DNA of 33,139 nt from Bacillota bacterium (GTDB taxonomy: Bacteria > Bacillota > Clostridia > Lachnospirales > Anaerotignaceae), in contig JAHZDZ010000008.1 of NCBI GenBank assembly GCA_019422105.1, positions 174,605 to 207,743 of the forward strand. The letters run 5' to 3'. Shown piece after piece: positions 1-7,197 of the stretch. The number at the start of each line of letters is the position of its first letter. Position 1 is the stretch's first letter. The notes beneath the pieces are model-generated. The model worked only from the letters and a program-made list of their open reading frames with translations. It was not told the DNA's origin and made no database searches. Position numbers and translations under genes: made by a program.

Positions 1-1
1 C

Positions 2-250
2 AACGCGGTAAGTGGGAGCGAAGCGGTAAACGGTAGCTATGCGGTAAACTGGAGCGAAGCGGTAAACGGTAGCTATGCGGTAAACTGGAGCAACGCGGTA
101 AGTGGGAGCGAAGCGGTAAACGGTAGCTATGCGGTAAACTGGAGCAACGCGGTAAGTGGGAGCGAAGCGGTAAACGATAGCGAAGCGGTAAGTGGGAGCG
201 AAGCCGTAAGTAATTGTTATGCGGTATCTCAATGTAAAGCGGTAATAAAC
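2..250 (+). repeat. In-frame 18-bp tandem repeats encoding hexapeptides
   Basis: About 14 copies of an 18-nt unit, varying as gcggtaaacggtagctat, gcggtaaactggagcgaa and gcggtaagtgggagcgaa, run from the left edge to about 250. Several are identical at the DNA level and some are arranged in longer 36- to 54-nt blocks, which suggests expansion by slippage or unequal recombination. The units near the right end diverge (gccgtaagtaattgttat, then tctcaatgtaaa), as is typical of an array edge. Confidence 0.9.
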
Positions 251-556
251 TGTGTATTCTGCTTCAAAAAAGAAGTTACTAAAAACTGTATATTTAATAA
301 ACAGGTATCCGAAAGCAGATTTAATAAAGTGTTTGACAAAATAAAGTCCTTCAATTGGTTTCCTCAGTACCTGACATGGGATGAGGCAAAAGGAAACAAG
401 GATTGGTGGGCATTCAATTTTGAAAAACTGAGAGAGTCGGAAAACCCTTGGGCGGGGATGCCGGATAAAATGCTGCAATACATAACAAGCATGCCAGAGT
501 TTGACAGGAAGGTGTTTCAAGAGATTACGGGGATTGTATCGGAGGGGACGGAATGA
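2..556 (+). CDS. Hexapeptide-repeat phage protein, 5' end outside the window
   Basis: The reading frame is open from the window edge and ends at 556, so the gene is truncated on the left. Its first ~83 residues are an almost perfect series of six-residue units of the form S/C-x-A-V-N/S-x. The serines change to cysteines in the last units (CYAVSQ, CKAVIN), and a Lys/Phe-rich linker and a conserved-looking C-terminal part with FNWFPQYLTWDEAK follow. A six-residue period suggests a beta-solenoid, although the spacing is not the textbook left-handed beta-helix hexapeptide. The first ATG downstream of the repeats would give only a short C-terminal product from about 329, but the repeat frame clearly continues into it. 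Its stop overlaps the next start in an ATGA. Function not recognised; position suggests an early phage gene. Confidence 0.75.
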   Translation, partial: NAVSGSEAVNGSYAVNWSEAVNGSYAVNWSNAVSGSEAVNGSYAVNWSNAVSGSEAVNDSEAVSGSEAVSNCYAVSQCKAVINCVFCFKKEVTKNCIFNKQVSESRFNKVFDKIKSFNWFPQYLTWDEAKGNKDWWAFNFEKLRESENPWAGMPDKMLQYITSMPEFDRKVFQEITGIVSEGTE

Positions 557-984
557 GCATAGATGAGCAGGAAAAATTTCTGTTGAGTTGGAAACTGATA
601 CAAAGACTTATGAATTGCTTTAATGGAAGTTTCATCAATCAGCAAGGTGAATTTATTGCGCATGAGAAAGCAAATGAATACTTTATATTATCTAACTGCA
701 AAAATGAATTTGATATTCAGTGCAAGTTTTTGGAACGATTTTCAAGAAGTGCATTCAAGACATCTCCGTTTCGAAGCGAAAAGAAAAATAAAGAATTTCA
801 TTGCTTCATGAGAACAGGGATAAATCAGTTTCTTGGTACAGGCTTTTCAGAGGATGAAATGGCTTTTATTTATACATATTTGGGGAATGCCTGCAATCAC
901 TCTAAAACGCAGAGGTTTATAAAAAGCGGCTATGATTTCGATATTCTAAAAGCAGAAAAAAAGAAAAATGACGGGAAGGAATGA
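553..984 (+). CDS. Phage protein of unknown function, 143 aa
   Basis: Starts at an ATG that overlaps the preceding stop by 4 nt, with GGAGGGG just upstream, so it is translationally coupled to the repeat protein. The protein is mixed alpha, hydrophilic and without signal peptide or membrane segments. The C-terminal half contains FMRTGINQFLGTGFSEDEM and YTYLGNACNHSKTQRFI, which look like conserved blocks of a phage family, but I cannot assign a function. The cysteine and histidines in the NACNHSK block could bind metal, but no second pair is obvious. Confidence 0.7.
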   Translation: MSIDEQEKFLLSWKLIQRLMNCFNGSFINQQGEFIAHEKANEYFILSNCKNEFDIQCKFLERFSRSAFKTSPFRSEKKNKEFHCFMRTGINQFLGTGFSEDEMAFIYTYLGNACNHSKTQRFIKSGYDFDILKAEKKKNDGKE

Positions 985-999
985 AAGAGGTGAAATTTT

Positions 1000-1269
1000 T
1001 TGATTCAATTAATTGATGATTATTATATAGACGGAACAGAGAGAGATTTCGTTTTGAAAAAGAAAATGAATTGGAAAACAAAAACGGGAGAGCAGTCATA
1101 TAAGGTATGCGGGTATTATGGAAGCGTGCTGAATGCTGTTTCTGCCCTCTACAAACAGCTTCAAATGGAAATTATAAAGAAAAACGAACTAACATTTAGA
1201 GAAGCCATTGAACAGTTTGAAGCGGTAGAGAAGCGGTTAAAAGTGGCAATGTCTGATTGTTTAAAATAG
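1000..1269 (+). CDS. Small phage protein resembling the DUF5405-type family, 89 aa
   Basis: The start is TTG at 1000, supported by AAAGAGGTGA six bases upstream. The N-terminal pattern (Ile-Asp-Asp-Tyr-Tyr-Ile, then a VLKKK strand, then a K-V-C-G-Y-Y block) and the following helix with repeated leucines resemble a small protein found in many Firmicutes phages (ordered strand-strand-helix, DUF5405-like). That assignment is from memory and moderate at best. The protein is soluble and likely cytoplasmic. It is the last gene before the 323-base non-coding stretch ahead of the replication operon. Confidence 0.62.
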   Translation: MIQLIDDYYIDGTERDFVLKKKMNWKTKTGEQSYKVCGYYGSVLNAVSALYKQLQMEIIKKNELTFREAIEQFEAVEKRLKVAMSDCLK

Positions 1270-1592
1270 AAGATACCGGAATTCGCAGTTATTAAAAAAG
1301 ACAAAATTAAAATATAAAAACTATTCTGATTTTATATCCTTTCATATTATTTTCTCAAAAGTATGATAAAACAATTTTCAAATTACTTTTCATAGCATAT
1401 CGATTTAAATTCAATTTAAGGGAAACTGAAAATTTGTTGTTCGTTTGGGTGAAAAAACGGTGCACCCCTGTTATTTGTATTCCCTAAATGTTTATTTCAC
1501 CGTTTTATATAGAGCGATTTCCTTATTCCATTGGTTTACCCAATGTTTATTATAGAAAAAAGACAGTGCAGAATTTAGGAGGTAAAAAATAA
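1270..1592 (+). promoter_or_regulatory. Non-coding control region ahead of the replication operon, with inverted repeats
   Basis: No gene is visible in these 323 bases, which are very AT-rich. Inverted repeats are present: GGTGAAA at 1448-1454 against TTTCACC at 1495-1501, overlapping AAAACGGTG at 1454-1462 against CACCGTTTT at 1498-1506. The palindrome GGTGCACC also lies here, as does CATTGG (1529-1534) against CCAATG (1539-1544). A possible -10 box TATTAT is at 1548-1553, but no convincing -35 can be paired with it. The region ends with a strong ribosome-binding site AGGAGGT at 1578-1584 for the next gene. It is probably the promoter/operator of the long replication operon; an origin is possible but not shown. 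Confidence 0.5.
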
Positions 1593-2642
1593 ATGGCAAA
1601 AGCAAGATTGTTTGATTTACCGGAAACAAAAGGTGTATTTCAGTTAAAAGGAGTCATAACAGGAACGGAGAAAGAATCTTTTTATAAAGAAATCAAAACT
1701 AAGAGAGATAAGCCAATGAGAATGGTTAACTTTGGCGTAACCTACATAGAAGGGTCAACTCTTTATTTAAATATGCAGGGAATGGAGCAGGAAAATGTAT
1801 ACTTCTCAAAAAAAGCTGAAAAAAAAGGAGAAAAAGGGGATACAGTAAAAGTACCATGGGTAGAACGTTTTAGTTATAACAGAGAAGGTTATAAACTTAT
1901 TGGGAAGAATATTGGGGTTAAGAAAAAAGTTGATGCAGATGGCAAAACAATAAACGATAAAAAGATACTGACTGAATTTGATGCCTGTAAAGAGCTGCAT
2001 GAGGGCTTAAAAGATGGCGCCAGTGTATTTATTAAGGGAAATTTAAACTATAGCAGTTACGAAGATGACAATGGAAACAAGAGAGTGTCTACTAAATTAA
2101 TTCCAAATCAAATATCACTTTGCTCAGATATTCATTTCAATGATGAAAAATTTAACCGGCAAAATGATTTTAATCAGGTAATCGTATTTATGGGAATCAG
2201 TAAAGAGGATGACAGTGAAAAGGATGCAGGCTGCTTTCTTGTTGCTGCGAAAATTATTACATATAGCACGATTGAGGATGTTGAGTTTATTATAACAGAT
2301 CAAAAATTAGCTGGAATGTTTAAAAAGCATTTAAAACCGTATAACGCTATTAAGGTAAGCGGGCATATGGTGTCCTCTATTCAGACAGAAAAGGCTGAGG
2401 ACGAATGGGGAGAAATCGACACAATTGAAAAGGTGTCTTCTCCCGCCAAGAGAGAGTTTTTTATTACGGGAGCTAAAGGTTCATCTATTGAAAAAGAACT
2501 GTATACAGAAGAAAACATAGAAAAAGCAATGGTAAGTATCAATCAGGCGAAAAAGGCTGAAAATGACTTTGGAAAAAATGCAAACCGTGAAGATTGGGGA
2601 GATGCCAACCTGGATGATGACGATGATGACCCTTGGGAATGA
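1593..2642 (+). CDS. Probable phage single-stranded DNA-binding protein with acidic tail
   Basis: 349 residues, ATG nine bases after AGGAGGT. The protein seems to consist of two beta-rich halves (about 1-165 and 175-290), each with an alternating strand pattern compatible with OB folds. A low-complexity tail follows, ending in a run of six aspartates and then Pro-Trp-Glu. An acidic C-terminus with a terminal aromatic/proline is the hallmark of bacterial and phage SSBs, where it recruits partner proteins. It is the first gene of the replisome operon and lies just before a RecA-like Sak4-type ATPase, a usual SSB neighbour. No sequence motif proves the OB fold, so the function is inferred from tail, composition and context. 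It starts with the same MAKAR residues as the next protein. Confidence 0.6.
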   Translation: MAKARLFDLPETKGVFQLKGVITGTEKESFYKEIKTKRDKPMRMVNFGVTYIEGSTLYLNMQGMEQENVYFSKKAEKKGEKGDTVKVPWVERFSYNREGYKLIGKNIGVKKKVDADGKTINDKKILTEFDACKELHEGLKDGASVFIKGNLNYSSYEDDNGNKRVSTKLIPNQISLCSDIHFNDEKFNRQNDFNQVIVFMGISKEDDSEKDAGCFLVAAKIITYSTIEDVEFIITDQKLAGMFKKHLKPYNAIKVSGHMVSSIQTEKAEDEWGEIDTIEKVSSPAKREFFITGAKGSSIEKELYTEENIEKAMVSINQAKKAENDFGKNANREDWGDANLDDDDDDPWE

Positions 2643-2700
2643 TAATTTTTTAAAATTGTTTCATTTTATGAAAATACAATAATTGGAGGAATTTGATTTA

Positions 2701-3864
2701 ATGGCAAAAGCAAGAAAGGCAAGTGTAACGCAAAGTAAGTTGGGAATGATTTTGTATGGAGAACAGTTTACAGGCAAATCAACAATGGCTATGCAGCTGG
2801 CTTATTTTAAACGTCCAGACGGTAAGCCATTTCGGGTTTTATATCTTGACCCCGAAACCGGATCAATTGATGATTACTTGGGAGAACTGGAAAAGAATGG
2901 TGTAAATCTGGATAATATTTATATTGTATATACACAGTCTCTTGGTGAGGTGAGGCAGTATATTGCGAAGGTTAAGAATAACGAGGATTTTTATGAGTTA
3001 AATGATGAAGGGGAAGAAACCGACAATATCGTTCTTGACGCTGACGGAGAGCCATTCAGGGCCGATGCAATTGCTGTAGACGGAACGAGTATATTAAATT
3101 TAACTACAAAACAGGGGCTTATAGAATTTTCAAAAAAGAGAAACAGAGTGAAAGCAGATAAAGATGGGCTTGTTGGTGAAGCCAGACTTGTAAAGGTTGA
3201 GGGTTCAGGGCTTGAATTAAAGGATTATCAGATAATCAATTTTAAGGGACAGGATTTGATTCTTGACTTGATGGCATCGGGTGCCCATTATGTAGCGACT
3301 GCGCGTGAGGTTGATGAAAAAGAGACAATTAAACAGCCGGACGGAACAACCATGAGTGTTGTAACGGGAAGAAAAATGCCGGATGGCTTTAAAGGCATGA
3401 CATATAATGCAAAAACAGTAATTCGTATGTTCAGAAATGAAGATGGTGTTGTATGCGCCCATGTGGAAAAAGACAGGACACATACCCATGAGGAAAATGC
3501 AGTGATTGAAGACCCAACGCTCATTGACTGGCAGTCGGTTATTGATAAAACAGCGAACAGGAGTAAATTTGTTGTTAAAAATGATCTGACACAGGCCGTA
3601 AGCATTGAACAGGATATTTATGCGAAAGAAATTTTGGGGGAAACTGATAATTCTCAGAATAATACAGAAAAAGCAGATATGAATAGTAATGATATTAAAA
3701 TTGAAAAATTAAAGGTAGAAATTCGTGAAAGAATCAATGCCTTATCCCCAATGGAAAAGAAAGAAATAAAAGAGAAAATGAGCGGTATGGGACTGCCTAC
3801 GGCTTTTAAAAATGTAACGGATATTGAGAGCTTGGAAAAAGTATTAAAATTACTATCCGAATAA
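2701..3864 (+). CDS. RecA-like phage ATPase, probable Sak4-type recombination protein
   Basis: The start is ATG 2701, ten bases after GGAGGA at 2685-2690; the in-frame TTG at 2683 overlaps that site and is unlikely. The product is 387 aa. Walker A is GEQFTGKST near residue 20, followed by a VLYLDPETG strand; a Walker B-like strand IAVDG lies near residue 122. This is the AAA_24/phage nucleotide-binding family, which includes Sak4 single-strand annealing proteins. The C-terminal 60 residues form a charged helical tail (KEIKEKMSGMGLP) that may bind partners such as the upstream SSB-like protein. Expected role: ATP-dependent annealing or recombination of phage DNA. A replication-loading role is the alternative. 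Confidence 0.75.
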   Translation: MAKARKASVTQSKLGMILYGEQFTGKSTMAMQLAYFKRPDGKPFRVLYLDPETGSIDDYLGELEKNGVNLDNIYIVYTQSLGEVRQYIAKVKNNEDFYELNDEGEETDNIVLDADGEPFRADAIAVDGTSILNLTTKQGLIEFSKKRNRVKADKDGLVGEARLVKVEGSGLELKDYQIINFKGQDLILDLMASGAHYVATAREVDEKETIKQPDGTTMSVVTGRKMPDGFKGMTYNAKTVIRMFRNEDGVVCAHVEKDRTHTHEENAVIEDPTLIDWQSVIDKTANRSKFVVKNDLTQAVSIEQDIYAKEILGETDNSQNNTEKADMNSNDIKIEKLKVEIRERINALSPMEKKEIKEKMSGMGLPTAFKNVTDIESLEKVLKLLSE

Positions 3865-3886
3865 GTATATGTGTAAAGGTGAAGTG

Positions 3887-4567
3887 ATGATTCAGGAGGA
3901 AGGGACTGTCATCAAGAGAATATGCAGTTACTGTAAAGAATCCATATCCATAAGCAACGATACGGTGGAGGAAGCAATTTACTATGATAAAAAAACTTAT
4001 CATAGTAAGTGCTTCATTGCATTAAGCCAAAAGCGTTCTGAAATGAAGAGGGCGGATGTATCTCAAAAATGGTCTTGGGTGTTGGAAAATATGAGATTGA
4101 TAAAAATAAATTCCAATCGCTATTTATATGATGCACTGTGTAAAGAAGCCCTATTTGAGTTTATAAGGGATGCGTATGGCATTTCAATTATTCCGACTAC
4201 AGTCTGGCAAAAAATAGCGAGTGTTTATGCAGGCTCTTTTAAGGGTATGGCAAAAGGAATACCCCCTGAGCACCTATTGGATATGTGGAAAAGAAAATTG
4301 AATATGCTATGTGCAGTGGCTGATAAAAATGCCGCAAAGGGCAAGAAAATGAGTACAGATCAGAGGCTTACTTATGATTTGACAATACTTGTAAATAAAT
4401 ATGATAGCTATTTAAAGTGGATGGAAAAGCAAAAAATATTATCGGAAGAAACGGAATTAGAGAATAAGGAATACTTTGTAGGTAAAAGTATCGGATATGC
4501 TGTTCAAAAAAATACTTTTGAGGAGAAAGAGGATATTTCCGGTCTGGTAGATGATATTTTTAAATGA
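3887..4567 (+). CDS. Phage protein with N-terminal zinc-finger motif, possible replication accessory factor
   Basis: The start is uncertain. ATG 3887 has AAAGGTGAA four bases upstream; ATG 3869 in the same frame lacks a ribosome-binding site. The product is 226 aa from 3887. An N-terminal CSYC pair, then HSKC about 30 residues later (C-x2-C and H-x2-C), suggests one zinc knuckle of treble-clef or LIM-like type. The rest is helical and basic, with a long alpha region and an acidic end (SGLVDDIFK). It sits between the Sak4-like ATPase and the DnaB-like helicase, where phages often carry a helicase loader or primosome protein, but I see no AAA+ or DnaD motif. Function unknown. Confidence 0.6.
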   Translation: MIQEEGTVIKRICSYCKESISISNDTVEEAIYYDKKTYHSKCFIALSQKRSEMKRADVSQKWSWVLENMRLIKINSNRYLYDALCKEALFEFIRDAYGISIIPTTVWQKIASVYAGSFKGMAKGIPPEHLLDMWKRKLNMLCAVADKNAAKGKKMSTDQRLTYDLTILVNKYDSYLKWMEKQKILSEETELENKEYFVGKSIGYAVQKNTFEEKEDISGLVDDIFK

Positions 4568-4592
4568 CGGGAGGTGATTATCCCTATTTAAT

Positions 4593-6137
4593 ATGGAAGA
4601 AAAAATACATAGATCAACCAGCAATATTTCTGCTGAGATATGTTTTGTTGGGTCTTTATACAAAAATCCCGATTTGTTTGTAAGCTATGGAAATTTTGTG
4701 AGAAGCAAATATGATTTTGAAGACCCCGTTACAAAGTTTTTTTATGATAATTTTGAAACGTATTATTTAACGTTTTCTCAGACAGTGAATGAAACGAAAG
4801 TTAATGTTTTTATGAATCAGGAGCCGGAGCGGCTTCAACTGTACAAACAATATAAGGGATGGAAAACGATACAGCAGTATATGAGTTTAGCCGATGAAAA
4901 TGACTGCAAAAATTACTTTGATACTGTAAAAAAATATTCTCTTGTGAGGGAGTATGGAAGAAACGGTTTTCCTGTTGATAAAATACTGTCTCATAAAAAT
5001 TTTGATAAGCTGTCTGCCAATGACATTTATAGAATCATACGTACGAAAGCCGATAAGATTCATACAGTCATTAATGCGGGGGAAGAGCCTGTAGAGCTGA
5101 CGGATAAAAATACAATACAAATTGACAAATATCTTGAAAAACCAAACTTTGGTCTGCCGTATCCCTGGTATATGTATAATGAGCTGTATCTTGGCATGAG
5201 GGAGACAAAGCTTTTGTTTGAGGGGTTTCTGTCAAATGAGGGGAAAACCCGTAAGCTGGTTATGCTGGCGGCTTATGTCGCTCTTGTTCAGAATGAAAAT
5301 TTTTTCCTTATGAGCAATGAAATGGATGAGGAAGATCTCCGAAGCTGTCTGATTACTACGGTTATTAACAATAAAGAATTTCAGGACTTGCATGGTGTTG
5401 TTATGAAAAAGCCGGAAAAAGAAATTGTTTTGGGAGTCTATCACAATAGAAGTGGAGAAATTATCAGACGGGAGACAGATGATTTCGGGATTTATGTAGA
5501 ATCAAATGAGGAGTATAGACGGCGAGTGCAGCGGGAATCGGATGAATATTGGAAAGTAAGAACGGTTACGGACTGGATTGACAGCCCCGATAGGAAAGGT
5601 CATGTTATGTTTAAGGATGTAGGGGATGATTACGGCTTTCAGAGGATTGAATTTGAATTGCGCAAAGCAAAGATGGTTCAAAACATCAGGTTTTATGGCT
5701 ATGACACCTTGAAGGGATATAATACGGACGATTGGTCTGCCATTAAACAGTTTGCCACGAGGCTGAAGGAAATTACAAAGGAGCTTCGTATGAGCGGTTT
5801 TGCGGTTTTCCAATTGACGGATGATACGGTTTTTACCGATGTATTCAGCCTGAGCAGCAATAATATTTCTAACGCAAAGCAAATTAAGCATATAGCCGAC
5901 ATATTGAACCTGGGTAAAAAACTCAGCAAAGAAGACTATTATAAATATCAAATGGTTGTAGAAAATGACGCATGGGGAGAACCTGTGGCTGAGGATTTAG
6001 ATTTAAAAAAACAGTATTTTTGTATTAAACCGGACAAAAACAGAGCAGGAAATAAGGATAGAGTTATGCTTTTTGAGATTGACCTGAATTTTAATATATG
6101 GAAAAATGTTGGCTGCATTATTAAGAAGCTTTCATAA
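4593..6137 (+). CDS. DnaB-like replicative helicase
   Basis: 514 aa. ATG 4593 is the only usable start in frame, though GGGAGGTGA lies an unusually long ~15 bases upstream. The N-terminal ~150 residues resemble the helical DnaB N-domain (AEICFVGSLYKNPDLF matches the usual opening of such proteins). The C-terminal RecA fold has a divergent P-loop, SNEGKTRK, near residue 215. A strand with an acidic pair follows (FFLMSNEMDEEDLR), then a Walker B-like FYGYDTLKG, and FAVFQLTDD in the place of the usual SQL-N/R motif. It would unwind the fork ahead of the phage polymerase and couple to the primase encoded next. The unusual P-loop spacing (five residues between the glycines instead of four) distinguishes it from cellular DnaB. 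Confidence 0.72.
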   Translation: MEEKIHRSTSNISAEICFVGSLYKNPDLFVSYGNFVRSKYDFEDPVTKFFYDNFETYYLTFSQTVNETKVNVFMNQEPERLQLYKQYKGWKTIQQYMSLADENDCKNYFDTVKKYSLVREYGRNGFPVDKILSHKNFDKLSANDIYRIIRTKADKIHTVINAGEEPVELTDKNTIQIDKYLEKPNFGLPYPWYMYNELYLGMRETKLLFEGFLSNEGKTRKLVMLAAYVALVQNENFFLMSNEMDEEDLRSCLITTVINNKEFQDLHGVVMKKPEKEIVLGVYHNRSGEIIRRETDDFGIYVESNEEYRRRVQRESDEYWKVRTVTDWIDSPDRKGHVMFKDVGDDYGFQRIEFELRKAKMVQNIRFYGYDTLKGYNTDDWSAIKQFATRLKEITKELRMSGFAVFQLTDDTVFTDVFSLSSNNISNAKQIKHIADILNLGKKLSKEDYYKYQMVVENDAWGEPVAEDLDLKKQYFCIKPDKNRAGNKDRVMLFEIDLNFNIWKNVGCIIKKLS

Positions 6138-6161
6138 TGACAGGCATAGAGGGGGCGGCAA

Positions 6162-7187
6162 ATGGACGTCAGGGAGCTTAAAAACTACATATATGAAAAT
6201 AAATATGTTGAGCAGGTACTGGAATCCATTGGCTGCCACCATATGAAATATCACGCTTCCGGCGCGTATTTTTCAGCCGCTAATCCTGATGGGGACAATT
6301 TCTCTGCAATAGTAATCTATAACAATTCTTACTTATTCTGTGAGGATTATACAAGACAATTGGTAAAAGGCAGCAGAAAAACGGATATCATTGATCTTAT
6401 TTGCTATCTAAAAAAATTGCCATTCCTGGATGGGTTAAAATACATATGTGAAGAGATTGGCGTTTCTTACTATCATAATTTTGAAGATGATTTACCGGAA
6501 AGCTTTCGCATACTGAAAACAATTGATGCTATGAATAGAAATGAGTTATATGAAAAGGAATTGCCATTAAAGCCTATTAGCGAAAAAATACTTTTTTATT
6601 ATAAAAGCCTCGTAAATGATTTGTTTTATGAAGACAATATTGATTATGCGACGCAAAAGGAATTTGAAATCGGTTTTGATGAGGCAAGCAACAGATATAC
6701 CATTCCTATTCGCTCTGAAATAGGAGATTTAGTCGGCGTAAAAGGGAGGTATTTTTATCGGGAAGCTCCCAAAGAGGTGAGTAAATATATATATTTGGAA
6801 CCATGTGCAAAGTCAAAAATTTTATATGGGCTTCATAAAACCATCCGCCATATCAAGAGCAAAAATTTAGTTTATGTACTTGAAGCGGAAAAAGCAGTAT
6901 TGCAATTGTGGAGTTATGGATATAAAAATTGTGTTTCAGCCGGCGGGAAAGAATTGTCTCAGTATCAAATAGAAATGCTTGTAAGGCTTGGTGTGAATAT
7001 TGTCTTGGCATTGGATAAGGATGTCAAAAAGGAAGGACTTGAAGAAATTGCCGGAAAATTCCCTGACGGAGTACCGATTTATTATATATATGACGAGGAA
7101 AATATACTGGAGGATAAGGAATCTCCTTCCGATAACCCTGTGAAATGGAATAGTCTGGTAAAAAATAATATTTATAAATTGCGGTAG
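6162..7187 (+). CDS. DNA primase with degenerate zinc domain and Toprim core
   Basis: 341 aa, ATG 6162 after AGAGGGGG. The N-terminal 60 residues have the layout of a CHC2 zinc domain, with IGCHHMKYH and, after GDNFSAI, a Cys in YLFCEDYTR, but the full CHC3 ligand set is not evident. The middle and C-terminal parts form a Toprim fold: the strand VYVLEAEKAVLQLWSYG carries the catalytic Glu, and IVLALDKDVKKEG carries the DxD metal site. It is shorter than DnaG (about 600 aa) and lacks a helicase-binding domain, as is common in phage primases. Placed directly between DnaB-like helicase and RecJ-like nuclease, it should make primers for the phage DnaE. Confidence 0.78.
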   Translation: MDVRELKNYIYENKYVEQVLESIGCHHMKYHASGAYFSAANPDGDNFSAIVIYNNSYLFCEDYTRQLVKGSRKTDIIDLICYLKKLPFLDGLKYICEEIGVSYYHNFEDDLPESFRILKTIDAMNRNELYEKELPLKPISEKILFYYKSLVNDLFYEDNIDYATQKEFEIGFDEASNRYTIPIRSEIGDLVGVKGRYFYREAPKEVSKYIYLEPCAKSKILYGLHKTIRHIKSKNLVYVLEAEKAVLQLWSYGYKNCVSAGGKELSQYQIEMLVRLGVNIVLALDKDVKKEGLEEIAGKFPDGVPIYYIYDEENILEDKESPSDNPVKWNSLVKNNIYKLR

Positions 7188-7197
7188 GAGGAATGTA

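Noticed and set aside
5502..5951. Minus-strand frame of 149 codons inside the helicase gene
   Set aside because: Shadow of a well-supported plus-strand gene; no ribosome-binding site and low-complexity composition.
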